Source: Nocardioides rotundus (GTDB lineage Bacteria > Actinomycetota > Actinomycetes > Propionibacteriales > Nocardioidaceae). From it: 64,000 bases of DNA. The position numbers and the translations under genes are program-made. Below are positions 23,070-30,127 of this stretch, one piece after another. Each line of letters opens with the position of its first letter. The stretch's first letter is position 1. The notes beneath the pieces are model-generated. The model saw only the letters and a program-made list of their open reading frames with translations. It had not been told where the DNA came from and did no database searches. The stretch lies in the NCBI RefSeq assembly GCF_019931675.1, contig NZ_CP082922.1, forward strand, positions 992,001 to 1,056,000. The letters are read 5' to 3'.

Positions 23070-24487
23070 TGGACGCGCGACGGCCGACCGCCACCGAGCT
23101 GGGCGCTGCCTTCGCGGCCGGGACGACCGACCCGGTCGCCGAGACCCGGGCGGCGCTGGTGCGGATCGAGGACGGGAACGACGCGGTCAACGCGATCCTG
23201 TTCACCGACACCGACGGCGCCCTCGCGGCCGCCGAGGAGTCGGCGGCCCGGTGGGAGCGTGGCGCGCCGCTGAGCCCGGTCGACGGCGTGCCCACCACGA
23301 TCAAGGACATCCTCATCACCCGCGGCTGGCCGACCCTGCGCGGCAGCCGGCTGATCGACGCCGACCAGCCCTGGGAGGAGGACGCTCCCACCGTCGCCCG
23401 GCTGCGGGAGGCCGGCTGCGTCCTGCTCGGGAAGAACACCACGCCCGAGTTCGCCTGGAAGGGCGTGACCGACTCGCTGCGGCACGGCGCCACCGGCAAC
23501 CCGTGGGGCGCGGGCCTCACCGCCGGCGGGTCGAGCGGCGGGGCCGCCGCCGCGGTGGGTCTGGGGATGGGCGCCTGGTCGGTCGGCACCGACGGGGGCG
23601 GCTCGGTGCGGATCCCGGCCTCCTTCACCGGCACGGTCGCGCTCAAGCCGACGTTCGGCCAGGTGCCGCTCTACCCCGCAAGCCCCTACGGCACGCTGGC
23701 GCACGCCGGGCCGATGACCCGGACGGTGCGGGACGCGGCGCTGATGATGGACCTCCTGGCCCGGCCCGACCCGCGGGACTGGTCGGCGCTCGCGCCGCCG
23801 GTCCGCTCCTACCTCGACGGGCTGGACGCGGGCGTGGCGGGGTTGCGGGTCGCGGTCTCCCCGAGGCTGGGTTTCGACGTCCGCAACGACCCCGAGGTGG
23901 ACCGGGCGTTCCGGGAGGCGGTCGACGTGCTCGCCGACGCGGGCGCTCACGTCGAGGAGGCCGATCCGGGGCTCGAGGACCCCGTCGACGCCTTCCACAC
24001 CCTGTGGTTCACCGGCGCCGCGAAGGTCGTGCAGCCCTACGGCCCCGACGCGCTGGACCGGATCGACCCCGGGCTGGCCGACGCGATCCGCACCTTCGGC
24101 CTGGAGCGGACCGCCTCGGACTACCTGGACGCGATGGCGGTGCGGATGGAGCACGGCCGCCGGATGGGCCTGTTCCACCAGGAGTACGACGTCCTCCTCA
24201 CTCCCACCATGCCCATGCCCGCGTTCCCACTCGGCCGGCAGGCGCCGCAGGGCTGGCCAGAGCCGTGGACCTCCTGGACGCCGTACACCTATCCCTTCAA
24301 CATGACCCAGCAGCCGGCGCTCTCCGTGCCGTGCGGGCTCACCGCCGACCGGCGCCCGATCGGGCTGCAGGTCGTCGGGCCTCGCCACGCGGACGCGCTG
24401 GTGCTGCGGGTGGGCGAGGCCTACCAGGCGCGCACCGGCTGGCACGACGCCGTACCGACCCTGCTCGACCCCGAGACCGAGGAGTGA
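23069..24487 (+). CDS. Amidase-signature-family amidohydrolase
   Basis: A 472-residue amidase. The Ser-cisSer-Lys triad is clear: Lys 79 in VPTTIKDIL, Ser 155 in TAGGSSGGAAAAVG and the nucleophile Ser 179 in VGTDGGGSVRIPAS. These are almost the numbering of GatA, but the context is a catabolic operon, so it is not expected to be the Glu-tRNA amidotransferase subunit. It hydrolyses a carboxamide, for instance opening or trimming an amide-containing substrate. The ATG overlaps the dehydrogenase stop by one base and the DUF3830 gene follows three bases after the stop, so the three are one operon. Confidence 0.9.
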   Translation: MDARRPTATELGAAFAAGTTDPVAETRAALVRIEDGNDAVNAILFTDTDGALAAAEESAARWERGAPLSPVDGVPTTIKDILITRGWPTLRGSRLIDADQPWEEDAPTVARLREAGCVLLGKNTTPEFAWKGVTDSLRHGATGNPWGAGLTAGGSSGGAAAAVGLGMGAWSVGTDGGGSVRIPASFTGTVALKPTFGQVPLYPASPYGTLAHAGPMTRTVRDAALMMDLLARPDPRDWSALAPPVRSYLDGLDAGVAGLRVAVSPRLGFDVRNDPEVDRAFREAVDVLADAGAHVEEADPGLEDPVDAFHTLWFTGAAKVVQPYGPDALDRIDPGLADAIRTFGLERTASDYLDAMAVRMEHGRRMGLFHQEYDVLLTPTMPMPAFPLGRQAPQGWPEPWTSWTPYTYPFNMTQQPALSVPCGLTADRRPIGLQVVGPRHADALVLRVGEAYQARTGWHDAVPTLLDPETEE

Positions 24488-24490
24488 ACC

Positions 24491-24997
24491 GTGGCCCGTC
24501 ACATCACCATCACCCTGGACCGGCGCGGCGTGAGCTGCCGGGTCCGCCTGCTGGAGGAGGCGGCGCCCCGCACCTGCGCGGCGGTGTGGGACGCGCTGCC
24601 CCTGAGCGCGCCGGTCTACCACGGCAAGTACGCGCGCAACGAGATCTATGCCCTGCTGCCGCGGTTCGCGCCGACGGACCCGGGCAAGGAGAACACCACC
24701 ATCACGCCGATCCCGGGCGACGTCTGCTGGTTCACCTTCGACGGCTCCGACCTCGGGAACCCGGCCTACGGCTATGAGCGGGAGGAGGAGCACCGCGCCG
24801 CCGAGCAGGGTGGGATCATCGACCTCGCGGTGTTCTACGGCCGGAACAACCTGCTGATCAACGGCGACCAGGGCTGGGTGCCCGGCAACGTCTTCGGCGA
24901 GATCGTCGAGGGCCTCGCGGAGATGGCCGAGGCCTGCCAGGACGTGTGGATGGGCGGCGCGCGCGGCGAGACCCTCACCTTCGCGCGCGCCGACTGA
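24491..24997 (+). CDS. DUF3830 family protein (cyclophilin-like fold)
   Basis: A 168-residue protein of the DUF3830 family, recognisable from ITLDRRGVSCRVRLLEEAAP, the paired tryptophan/aromatic strand ITPIPGDVCWFTFDGSD and DLAVFYGRNNLLINGDQGWV. Structures in this family show a cyclophilin-like barrel, but no activity has been established to my knowledge. Such proteins are frequent next to amidases, Asp/Glu racemase-fold proteins and creatinase-like hydrolases, as here. The ATG lies three bases after the amidase stop (RBS GAGGAG overlapping the amidase end). It may bind the substrate or assist the amidase. Confidence 0.85.
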   Translation: MARHITITLDRRGVSCRVRLLEEAAPRTCAAVWDALPLSAPVYHGKYARNEIYALLPRFAPTDPGKENTTITPIPGDVCWFTFDGSDLGNPAYGYEREEEHRAAEQGGIIDLAVFYGRNNLLINGDQGWVPGNVFGEIVEGLAEMAEACQDVWMGGARGETLTFARAD

Positions 24998-25011
24998 CCC
25001 GCCGCGGTGTC

Positions 25012-25096
25012 GTAGACGCGCGGACACAGGCCGGGTCGCCGGTGCCGGCCGAGCGTGAGCCCGGCCGGCCGACGGTGGTTGTGCCCGCGCGTCTCC
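25012..25096. repeat. 85-bp inverted-repeat element, copy B
   Basis: Arms GTAGACGCGCGGACACA (25012-25028) and TGTGCCCGCGCGTCT (25080-25094) can pair across a 51-base centre. They match the arms of copy A at 9101-9185 almost base for base. The element fills the gap between the convergent DUF3830 (+) and rtcB (-) genes. Confidence 0.68.
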
Positions 25097-25110
25097 GGGA
25101 TGGGCAGGGG

Positions 25111-26277
25111 TCAGTCGCCCTTGACGTTCACCACCTGCCGCAGCACGTGGCGGACCTCGACCAGGTCGGCCGCGTCGGCCATCACCTGGTCGATGTCCTT
25201 GTAGGCCGCGGGGATCTCGTCGATGAACGCGTCGGTGTCGCGGTACTCGATGCCCGTCATCGCGGCCCGCAGGTCCTCCACGGTGAAGGTCTTGCGAGCC
25301 CGGGTCCGGGAGAAGCTGCGCCCGGCCCCGTGCGGCGCCGAGTTGAGCGACGCCGGGTCGCCCTTGCCGACGACGACGTAGGACGCCGTACCCATCGACC
25401 CCGGGATCAGGCCCGGCCGCCCCGCCTCTGCGTTGATCGCGCCCTTCCGGGACAGCCACACGTCCTTGCCGTAGTGGTGCTCCGGCTCGGTGTAGATGTG
25501 ATGGCAGTTGATCTCCTCGGTGCGCTCGACCTCGGCGGTGCCGACCCACTCGGCGAACTGCCGCGCGACCCGGTCCATCATCTCCTCGCGGTTGAGCAGC
25601 GCGTAGGTCTGCGCCCACCGCATCTGGGCGATGTAGGCGTCGAACTCCGGCGTGCCCTCGGTGAGGTAGGCCAGGTCGCGGTGCGGCAGCTGCTCGCCTG
25701 CGCACTGCTCGCGCGCCACCCCGATGTGGTGCTGGGCGATCTTGTTGCCGACGCCCCGCGAGCCCGAGTGCAGGAACAGCCACACCCGGGACTCCTCGTC
25801 CACGGTCACCTCGATGAAGTGGTTGCCGGAGCCGAGGGTGCCCAACTGCAGCTCCCAGCGCGCGGCGTAGGTCGCGGGGTCGAAGCCCGCCTCGTCGGCG
25901 AGGCTCCGCAGACGCTCGAGCCGCTCGCGGGTGTGGTCCCGGCTCACCGTGCGGTTCGCGGCGCCGGCGTTGAGCGGCACCGCGCGCTCGATGGCCTCCC
26001 GCACCGGCGCCCGGTCGGCGGGCAGCTCGTCGGCGGTGTACGGCGTGCGCACGGCGATCATGCCGCACCCGATGTCCACGCCCACGGCGGCGGGGATGAT
26101 CGCGCCCAGGGTCGGGATCACCGAGCCCACGGTCGCGCCCAGCCCCAGGTGGGCGTCGGGCATCAGCGCGACGTGCGGGTGGATGAACGGCATCGTCGCC
26201 GTGGTCTCCGCCTGCTCGCGCGTGGTGTCCTCGAGGATCGACGCCCAGCTCAGGAGCGTCTCGGTCAGCTGCTTCAT
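25111..26277 (-). CDS. rtcB: RtcB family RNA ligase
   Basis: A 388-residue RtcB protein, a Mn2+/GTP-dependent ligase that joins 2',3'-cyclic-phosphate or 3'-phosphate ends to 5'-OH ends. Signature segments are AAVGVDIGCGMIAVRT (metal-binding Asp/Cys), TLGSGNHFIEV, FLHSGSRGVGNKIAQHH (metal-binding His residues) and the guanylylated-His region near SAPHGAGRSFSRTRARKTF. In bacteria it is an RNA-repair enzyme. No archease or RtcA gene is next to it in this window. ATG 26277. The 96-bp region to the next gene shows nothing notable. Confidence 0.93.
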   Translation of the reverse strand: MKQLTETLLSWASILEDTTREQAETTATMPFIHPHVALMPDAHLGLGATVGSVIPTLGAIIPAAVGVDIGCGMIAVRTPYTADELPADRAPVREAIERAVPLNAGAANRTVSRDHTRERLERLRSLADEAGFDPATYAARWELQLGTLGSGNHFIEVTVDEESRVWLFLHSGSRGVGNKIAQHHIGVAREQCAGEQLPHRDLAYLTEGTPEFDAYIAQMRWAQTYALLNREEMMDRVARQFAEWVGTAEVERTEEINCHHIYTEPEHHYGKDVWLSRKGAINAEAGRPGLIPGSMGTASYVVVGKGDPASLNSAPHGAGRSFSRTRARKTFTVEDLRAAMTGIEYRDTDAFIDEIPAAYKDIDQVMADAADLVEVRHVLRQVVNVKGD

Positions 26278-26373
26278 CGTCCTTCCCTCATCGTCGTGGC
26301 CCGCCCGGGTGGCGGGCCGTCGAGGACGGTACGACGCGGGAAATGCGTTGCACCCCGGATTTCGGGTGTGCTG

Positions 26374-26937
26374 TCAGCGTGCCACGGGAGTCCCTGCTGG
26401 CTCCCCGGCCGGGGAGGGGCGTGGCCGGAAGGTGTAGGACAGCGAGACGATGCCGTCGATCACCACGATGATGGTGAGGATCCGGACGATGTTGAGGAAG
26501 TACGGCGCTGCCACGCCGCCCACGATCAGCGCGGCGAGCGTCAGCAGGCCGGCGCTCACCGCCCACATCACCAGGTGCCGCCGCCACTGCAGCCGCTCGT
26601 GCGCCGCGTGCGCCCGGCCCCAGGTCGGCTTGGGTGCGGGCGCCGGGCCGCCGGCGTAGCGGTGGGCGAACCGGACGTCGGCCCAGCGCATCATCGGATG
26701 CCCGAAGCCGACGCTCGCGCCGATGAAGATGGCGGCCAGCACGTGGGCGAACGAGGGCTCGCCTCCGGCGCGCAGATCCAGCACGGCTGCGCCCAGCGTG
26801 ACCACGTCGACCAGGGGAGCCATGACCAGCAGGGTGGCGCCCAGCCGGGGAAGCCGCGCGATGTAGCGGGCCGCGAGGCCGCCGAACAGGAACACCCAGA
26901 ACAGCACCTCGCAGGTGATGATCACGGCGTAGAGCAT
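26374..26937 (-). CDS. Hypothetical integral membrane protein with about five membrane segments
   Basis: A 187-residue protein with predicted membrane helices at about 4-24 (MLYAVIITCEVLFWVFLFGG), 33-53, 65-82, 125-145 and 150-168. A cytoplasmic-looking basic loop (WGRAHAAHERLQWRRH) lies between helices. No family could be named with confidence. It is transcribed divergently from a TetR regulator 66 bases away, and two related dyads lie in between, so it is the likely target of that regulator. Confidence 0.75.
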   Translation of the reverse strand: MLYAVIITCEVLFWVFLFGGLAARYIARLPRLGATLLVMAPLVDVVTLGAAVLDLRAGGEPSFAHVLAAIFIGASVGFGHPMMRWADVRFAHRYAGGPAPAPKPTWGRAHAAHERLQWRRHLVMWAVSAGLLTLAALIVGGVAAPYFLNIVRILTIIVVIDGIVSLSYTFRPRPSPAGEPAGTPVAR

Positions 26938-26952
26938 GACGACTCCTTTTCT

Positions 26953-26992
26953 GACACGACTGTGTTGAAAAAGAAGATAGCACGAGTGTGCT
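26953..26992. promoter_or_regulatory. Pair of related dyads, probable TetR operators
   Basis: GACACGACTGTGTT (26953-26966) and AGCACGAGTGTGCT (26979-26992) are imperfect palindromes that match each other at about 10 of 14 positions when one is inverted. Their centres are 26 bp apart. They occupy the 66-bp gap between the divergent membrane-protein gene and the TetR gene, the usual place for autoregulatory TetR sites. The right site overlaps the presumed -10 region of the regulator. Confidence 0.6.
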
Positions 26993-27003
26993 AGAAAAGG
27001 CAC

Positions 27004-27579
27004 ATGCCGAAGATCGTGGATCACGAGGAGCGCCGCGCCGAGCTGGTGGACGCCGTGCTGCGGGTGATCGAGCGCGATGGCGTCTCCGCCGTGTCGGTGC
27101 GCGCCGTGGCCGCCGAGGCTGGGCGCTCGCCCGGGTCGCTGCGGCACTACTTCTCCAGTCAGGCCGAGCTGATCGCCTTCACCATGGCCGCCCTGGCCTC
27201 GCGGGTGGCCGAGCGGGTCCGGCGCAAGGGCCGCTCCGGTGCCACCGCCCTGGACCTGCTCTCCGAGCTGTTGCCCCTGGATGCCGATCGGGTCGCGGAG
27301 TTCGAGGTCTGGTTGGAGCTCACCACGCTGAGCAGGACCGAGCCGGACCTCGCCCCGCTCGTCGCGGAGGCGCACGAGGGGATCGACAGCGTCTGCCGGT
27401 GGGCGGTCCACCTCACCGCACCGGACCTCTCCGACGCCAGGCGCCGCGCCCTGGTCGCCGAGCTGCATGCGCTGCTCGACGGGCTGGCGCTGCACCTCAG
27501 TCTGGCTCCGGACCGGATGGACGCCCGTCGTGCCCGTGGCGTGATCCGGGCCTGGTTGTCGAGGGTCGCCGCCGGGTGA
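27004..27579 (+). CDS. TetR family transcriptional regulator
   Basis: A 191-residue regulator. The helix-turn-helix is at about 10-55 (RRAELVDAVLRVIERDGVSA, VSVRAVAAEAGRSPGSLRHYF), with the C-terminal ligand/dimer domain (AEFEVWLELTTLSRTEPDLA; TetR_C-type) behind it. ATG 27004 is preceded by AAAGG. It is divergent from the membrane-protein gene, with two candidate operators between them. Its stop abuts the stop of the convergent CGNR gene without a gap. Confidence 0.9.
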   Translation: MPKIVDHEERRAELVDAVLRVIERDGVSAVSVRAVAAEAGRSPGSLRHYFSSQAELIAFTMAALASRVAERVRRKGRSGATALDLLSELLPLDADRVAEFEVWLELTTLSRTEPDLAPLVAEAHEGIDSVCRWAVHLTAPDLSDARRRALVAELHALLDGLALHLSLAPDRMDARRARGVIRAWLSRVAAG

Positions 27580-28176
27580 TCACTGCCGCGCGGTCCAGGC
27601 GGCCTGCTTGGCGCGGTTGCCGCAGACCGCCATCTGGCACCAGCGCCGACGTCCGGAGGTGTTGAGGAAGAGCCAGCCGCAGTCGTGGCCGGGGCAGGAG
27701 GCGACCGTCGACGCCCGGGGCGAGGTGAGGAGGTCGGCCACCACCAGGATCAGCCCGTCGAGCGGCTCGGACGGCCGGGGCCGGCCGGTGAAGGCCCAGC
27801 GCGCCCCGTGCTCCGCGGGAACCAGGTGCTGCCGCGATCGCGCCGCCCGGGCAGCGTCCGCGAGTCGGTTCAATGCGGGGGTCGAGGCGGATCCGGTGAG
27901 GGCTGCGTGCGCGTCGGCGCGCAGTCGCCGGGTGCGGACCCGTTCGCGCTCGGAGGCGGGGGTCTGGCGGCCCAGCAGATTCGCCGCCCGTTCGGCCTCC
28001 AGGACCCCCTGCTCCCGCGCCAGCGTCACCAGGTGGTCGAAGGAGCGGAGGTAGTCCTGTCGATCGTCGAACGGCTCACCCCAGCCGGACCGGGTGTTGA
28101 CCAGCTCCAGCCCGGGGTCTCCCGACAGGGGCTTGGGCAGCACCAGGCCGTCGACCTCGATCCACCACGCACCCAT
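27580..28176 (-). CDS. CGNR zinc-finger protein with N-terminal ABATE-like domain
   Basis: A 198-residue protein. Residues 15-125 form an ABATE-type domain (GDPGLELVNTRSGWGEPFDD, LRSFDHLVTLAREQGVLEAE). Residues 150-195 form the CGNR zinc finger, with CPGHDCGWLFLNTS then RRRWCQMAVCGNRAKQAA. CGNR proteins are putative stress-responsive transcription regulators. Divergent from it, 80 bases away, is a gene for a secreted protein. The gap carries repeated TAACYG half-sites that could be its operator. A second CGNR-type gene lies at 31990. Confidence 0.88.
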   Translation of the reverse strand: MGAWWIEVDGLVLPKPLSGDPGLELVNTRSGWGEPFDDRQDYLRSFDHLVTLAREQGVLEAERAANLLGRQTPASERERVRTRRLRADAHAALTGSASTPALNRLADAARAARSRQHLVPAEHGARWAFTGRPRPSEPLDGLILVVADLLTSPRASTVASCPGHDCGWLFLNTSGRRRWCQMAVCGNRAKQAAWTARQ

Positions 28177-28199
28177 GGGTCCTCCCTTGACGGGCCCAA

Positions 28200-28248
28200 A
28201 CTAACCGACTAGAAGTGCCTAACTGGTTAATATCTATTTTCGGTTAGG
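28200..28248. promoter_or_regulatory. A+T-rich divergent promoter with repeated TAACCG/TAACTG half-sites
   Basis: Within an unusually A+T-rich stretch lie CTAACCG (28201-28207), CTAACTGGTTAA (28219-28230, a near-palindrome) and CGGTTAG (28241-28247, the exact inverse of the first). TTAATATCTATTTT between them could hold -10 elements. Spaced half-sites between a CGNR regulator and its divergent neighbour suggest an operator (inference). Confidence 0.5.
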
Positions 28249-28256
28249 ACGATCAG

Positions 28257-28766
28257 ATGCTCCGTGCCACTGTAACCGCGCTCCTCGCCCCACTGGCTGT
28301 CGGTGCCCTGCCGGCGTCAGCCGCGGCGGCCGACCCGTGGCAGCCCGCCCCTCAGGGCAGCCTTACCCTGCCGGCCGAGCGCTACTGCGGGGACTTCGAC
28401 CTGCAGGCGGACCCGATCCGCCAAGCGGTCGAGCAGCGCGTGGAGGAGTCCTACGAGAGTGGCGCGCCCCGGGTGGTCGCCTACCGCGGTGCCCTCCTGG
28501 TCGAGCTGACCAACCTGACCAGCGGAGCCACGGCGCGGGTGAGCCTCAGCGGTCACTCGACCGCCACGCTCCGCGAGGACGGGACGATGGAGACATACGA
28601 GACCAACGGGCCGGTCGGCATGGGCTGGCCGACGGGCACGCCAGGGATGGACCCCGGCTTCTACCTGCTCAACGGACGGCACGTGGTCGGCTTCGCGCCC
28701 GACGACTCGCGCGCCATGCTGGTGGACCAGGGGACCGAGTCCGACCTGTGCGAGCGGGTGTCCTAG
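28257..28766 (+). CDS. Secreted hypothetical protein
   Basis: A 169-residue protein with a signal peptide (MLRATVTALLAPLAVGALPA, cleavage probable after ASAAAA near residue 25). The mature domain has two cysteines (RYCGDF near the start and DLCERVS at the end) that could form one disulfide. The middle reads like a small beta-rich domain (LLVELTNLTSGATARVSLSG). No family is recognised. The stop overlaps that of the convergent P450 gene by 4 bases (CTAG). The regulator upstream is a CGNR protein. Confidence 0.78.
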   Translation: MLRATVTALLAPLAVGALPASAAAADPWQPAPQGSLTLPAERYCGDFDLQADPIRQAVEQRVEESYESGAPRVVAYRGALLVELTNLTSGATARVSLSGHSTATLREDGTMETYETNGPVGMGWPTGTPGMDPGFYLLNGRHVVGFAPDDSRAMLVDQGTESDLCERVS

Positions 28767-30067
28767 CCCAGCCGCACCGGCAGCGACTCGAAGCCGCGCA
28801 GCACGCGCGTGGGCCGGCGTACTCCGTGGCCCTCGACGGACAGCGACGGATAGCGCTCGTAGAGAGCCGCCAACCCGACGCGCGCCTCGACCCGGGCCAG
28901 TCCGGCGCCGAGGCAGAAGTGTGGCCCGGCGCTGAAGGCGAGGTGGTCGGCCGCGTTCTGCCGCGTGACGTCGAAGCGATGCGGGTCCTCGAACACGGCC
29001 GGGTCCCGGTGCATCGCGCCGATCATCACGACCACGGCGTGACCCGGGCGCAGGGAGCGGCCGGCGACCTCGACGGGGCGACGCACCATCCGCGCGGTGA
29101 GCTGGACGGGCGAGTCGTAGCGCAGCACCTCCTCCACCGCGTTGCCCCACCCGTCCGGCGCCGCGACGAGGGCATCGCGCTGGTCGGGGTGGTCGGAGAG
29201 CAACTGGACGGCGTTGCCGATCAGGTTCACCGTCGTCTCGAACCCGGCGCCGAGGACCAGCAGGGCGAGGGCGCGCAGCTCGTGCCGGGTGGGCCGCTCG
29301 TCCGCGGGCAGGTCGTCGGCCTGCTGGATCACCGCGCTGAGCAGGTCGTCGCCCGGCTGGCGCCGCAGCCGCTCCACGTGGTCGTTGACCCACTGGTGCA
29401 TCTCGCGGATCGCCCGCTCGGCACGGCGGAACTGGCGCAGGCCCAGGCCGGTGTCGAGCAGGCGCGCGGCCCCGTCGCCCCAGCCGAGCAGCGGGGCACG
29501 CTCCTCGGCGGGCACCCCGAGCAGGTCCGCGATCACGGTCACCGGCAGCTGGGCGGCGAAGGACTCGATCAGGTCGGTACGGCGCTCCCCGGCGAGCTGG
29601 TCCAGCAGCTTGTGCGTGGTGGCCTCGATGTCGGCCTCCATCCCGGCGACCCGGCGTGCGGTGAAGGCGCGGCTGACCAGCCGGCGCAGGCGCGTGTGGT
29701 CCGGCGGATCGATCGCGAGCAGGCTCGGCGGGTCCACCGGCCCGGCGGCCCACGGGTCGCGGAAGCGGTCCAGCCGCCGCGCGGTAGGGCTCGACGGCTC
29801 GGGGAGCGGGACGCCGAACTCGTCCCCGCGCAGCACCCGCGAGCCGACGTCCAGCGAGGCCGTCACCCAGGCGTAGCCGCCGCGCACGAGGTCGCCGCGC
29901 TCGCGCACCTGCTGCCACATCGCCTCCGGGTGCTCGCGCAGCACCGGGTCGGTCTGGATCCGCGCCAGCGGCTCGCCCTTGCGCGCCTGCAGGTGGAAGA
30001 CCACCCGCGGGACCCCGTGGTTGAGGGCCCAGAGTCCGGTCGAGCGGGCAACGCTGGCGGGGTGCAT
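28763..30067 (-). CDS. Cytochrome P450
   Basis: A 434-residue class I bacterial P450. Motifs in order: the I-helix oxygen-binding AGFETTVN in LLVLGAGFETT, the K-helix ExxR in VEEVLRYDSPV, and the haem loop FSAGPHFCLGAGLAR with its cysteine ligand. The N-terminal region has the usual LLAIDPPDHTRLRRLVSRAF. ATG 30067 is preceded by CATGAT at a leaderless distance; a GTG at 30082 would add five residues. No ferredoxin or reductase gene is adjacent, so it must use partners encoded elsewhere. The substrate is unknown. Confidence 0.9.
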   Translation of the reverse strand: MHPASVARSTGLWALNHGVPRVVFHLQARKGEPLARIQTDPVLREHPEAMWQQVRERGDLVRGGYAWVTASLDVGSRVLRGDEFGVPLPEPSSPTARRLDRFRDPWAAGPVDPPSLLAIDPPDHTRLRRLVSRAFTARRVAGMEADIEATTHKLLDQLAGERRTDLIESFAAQLPVTVIADLLGVPAEERAPLLGWGDGAARLLDTGLGLRQFRRAERAIREMHQWVNDHVERLRRQPGDDLLSAVIQQADDLPADERPTRHELRALALLVLGAGFETTVNLIGNAVQLLSDHPDQRDALVAAPDGWGNAVEEVLRYDSPVQLTARMVRRPVEVAGRSLRPGHAVVVMIGAMHRDPAVFEDPHRFDVTRQNAADHLAFSAGPHFCLGAGLARVEARVGLAALYERYPSLSVEGHGVRRPTRVLRGFESLPVRLG

Positions 30068-30127
30068 GTGCCGATCATGCACGACGGCGTACCGAGGAGT
30101 AACCCCTCGGTGACCCCGGTCACGACC

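Noticed and set aside
23069..24487. GatA subunit of the tRNA-dependent amidotransferase
   Set aside because: The catalytic residues match, but there is no gatB or gatC and it is overlapped with catabolic genes under the GntR operator.
11928..24997. Firm assignment as the known ectoine degradation cluster
   Set aside because: DoeA-, EutA-, DoeD- and DoeC-like proteins are plausible, but the characteristic DoeB deacetylase, EutB, EutC and the EnuR regulator are not seen. Several extra enzymes are present, so the substrate is left open.
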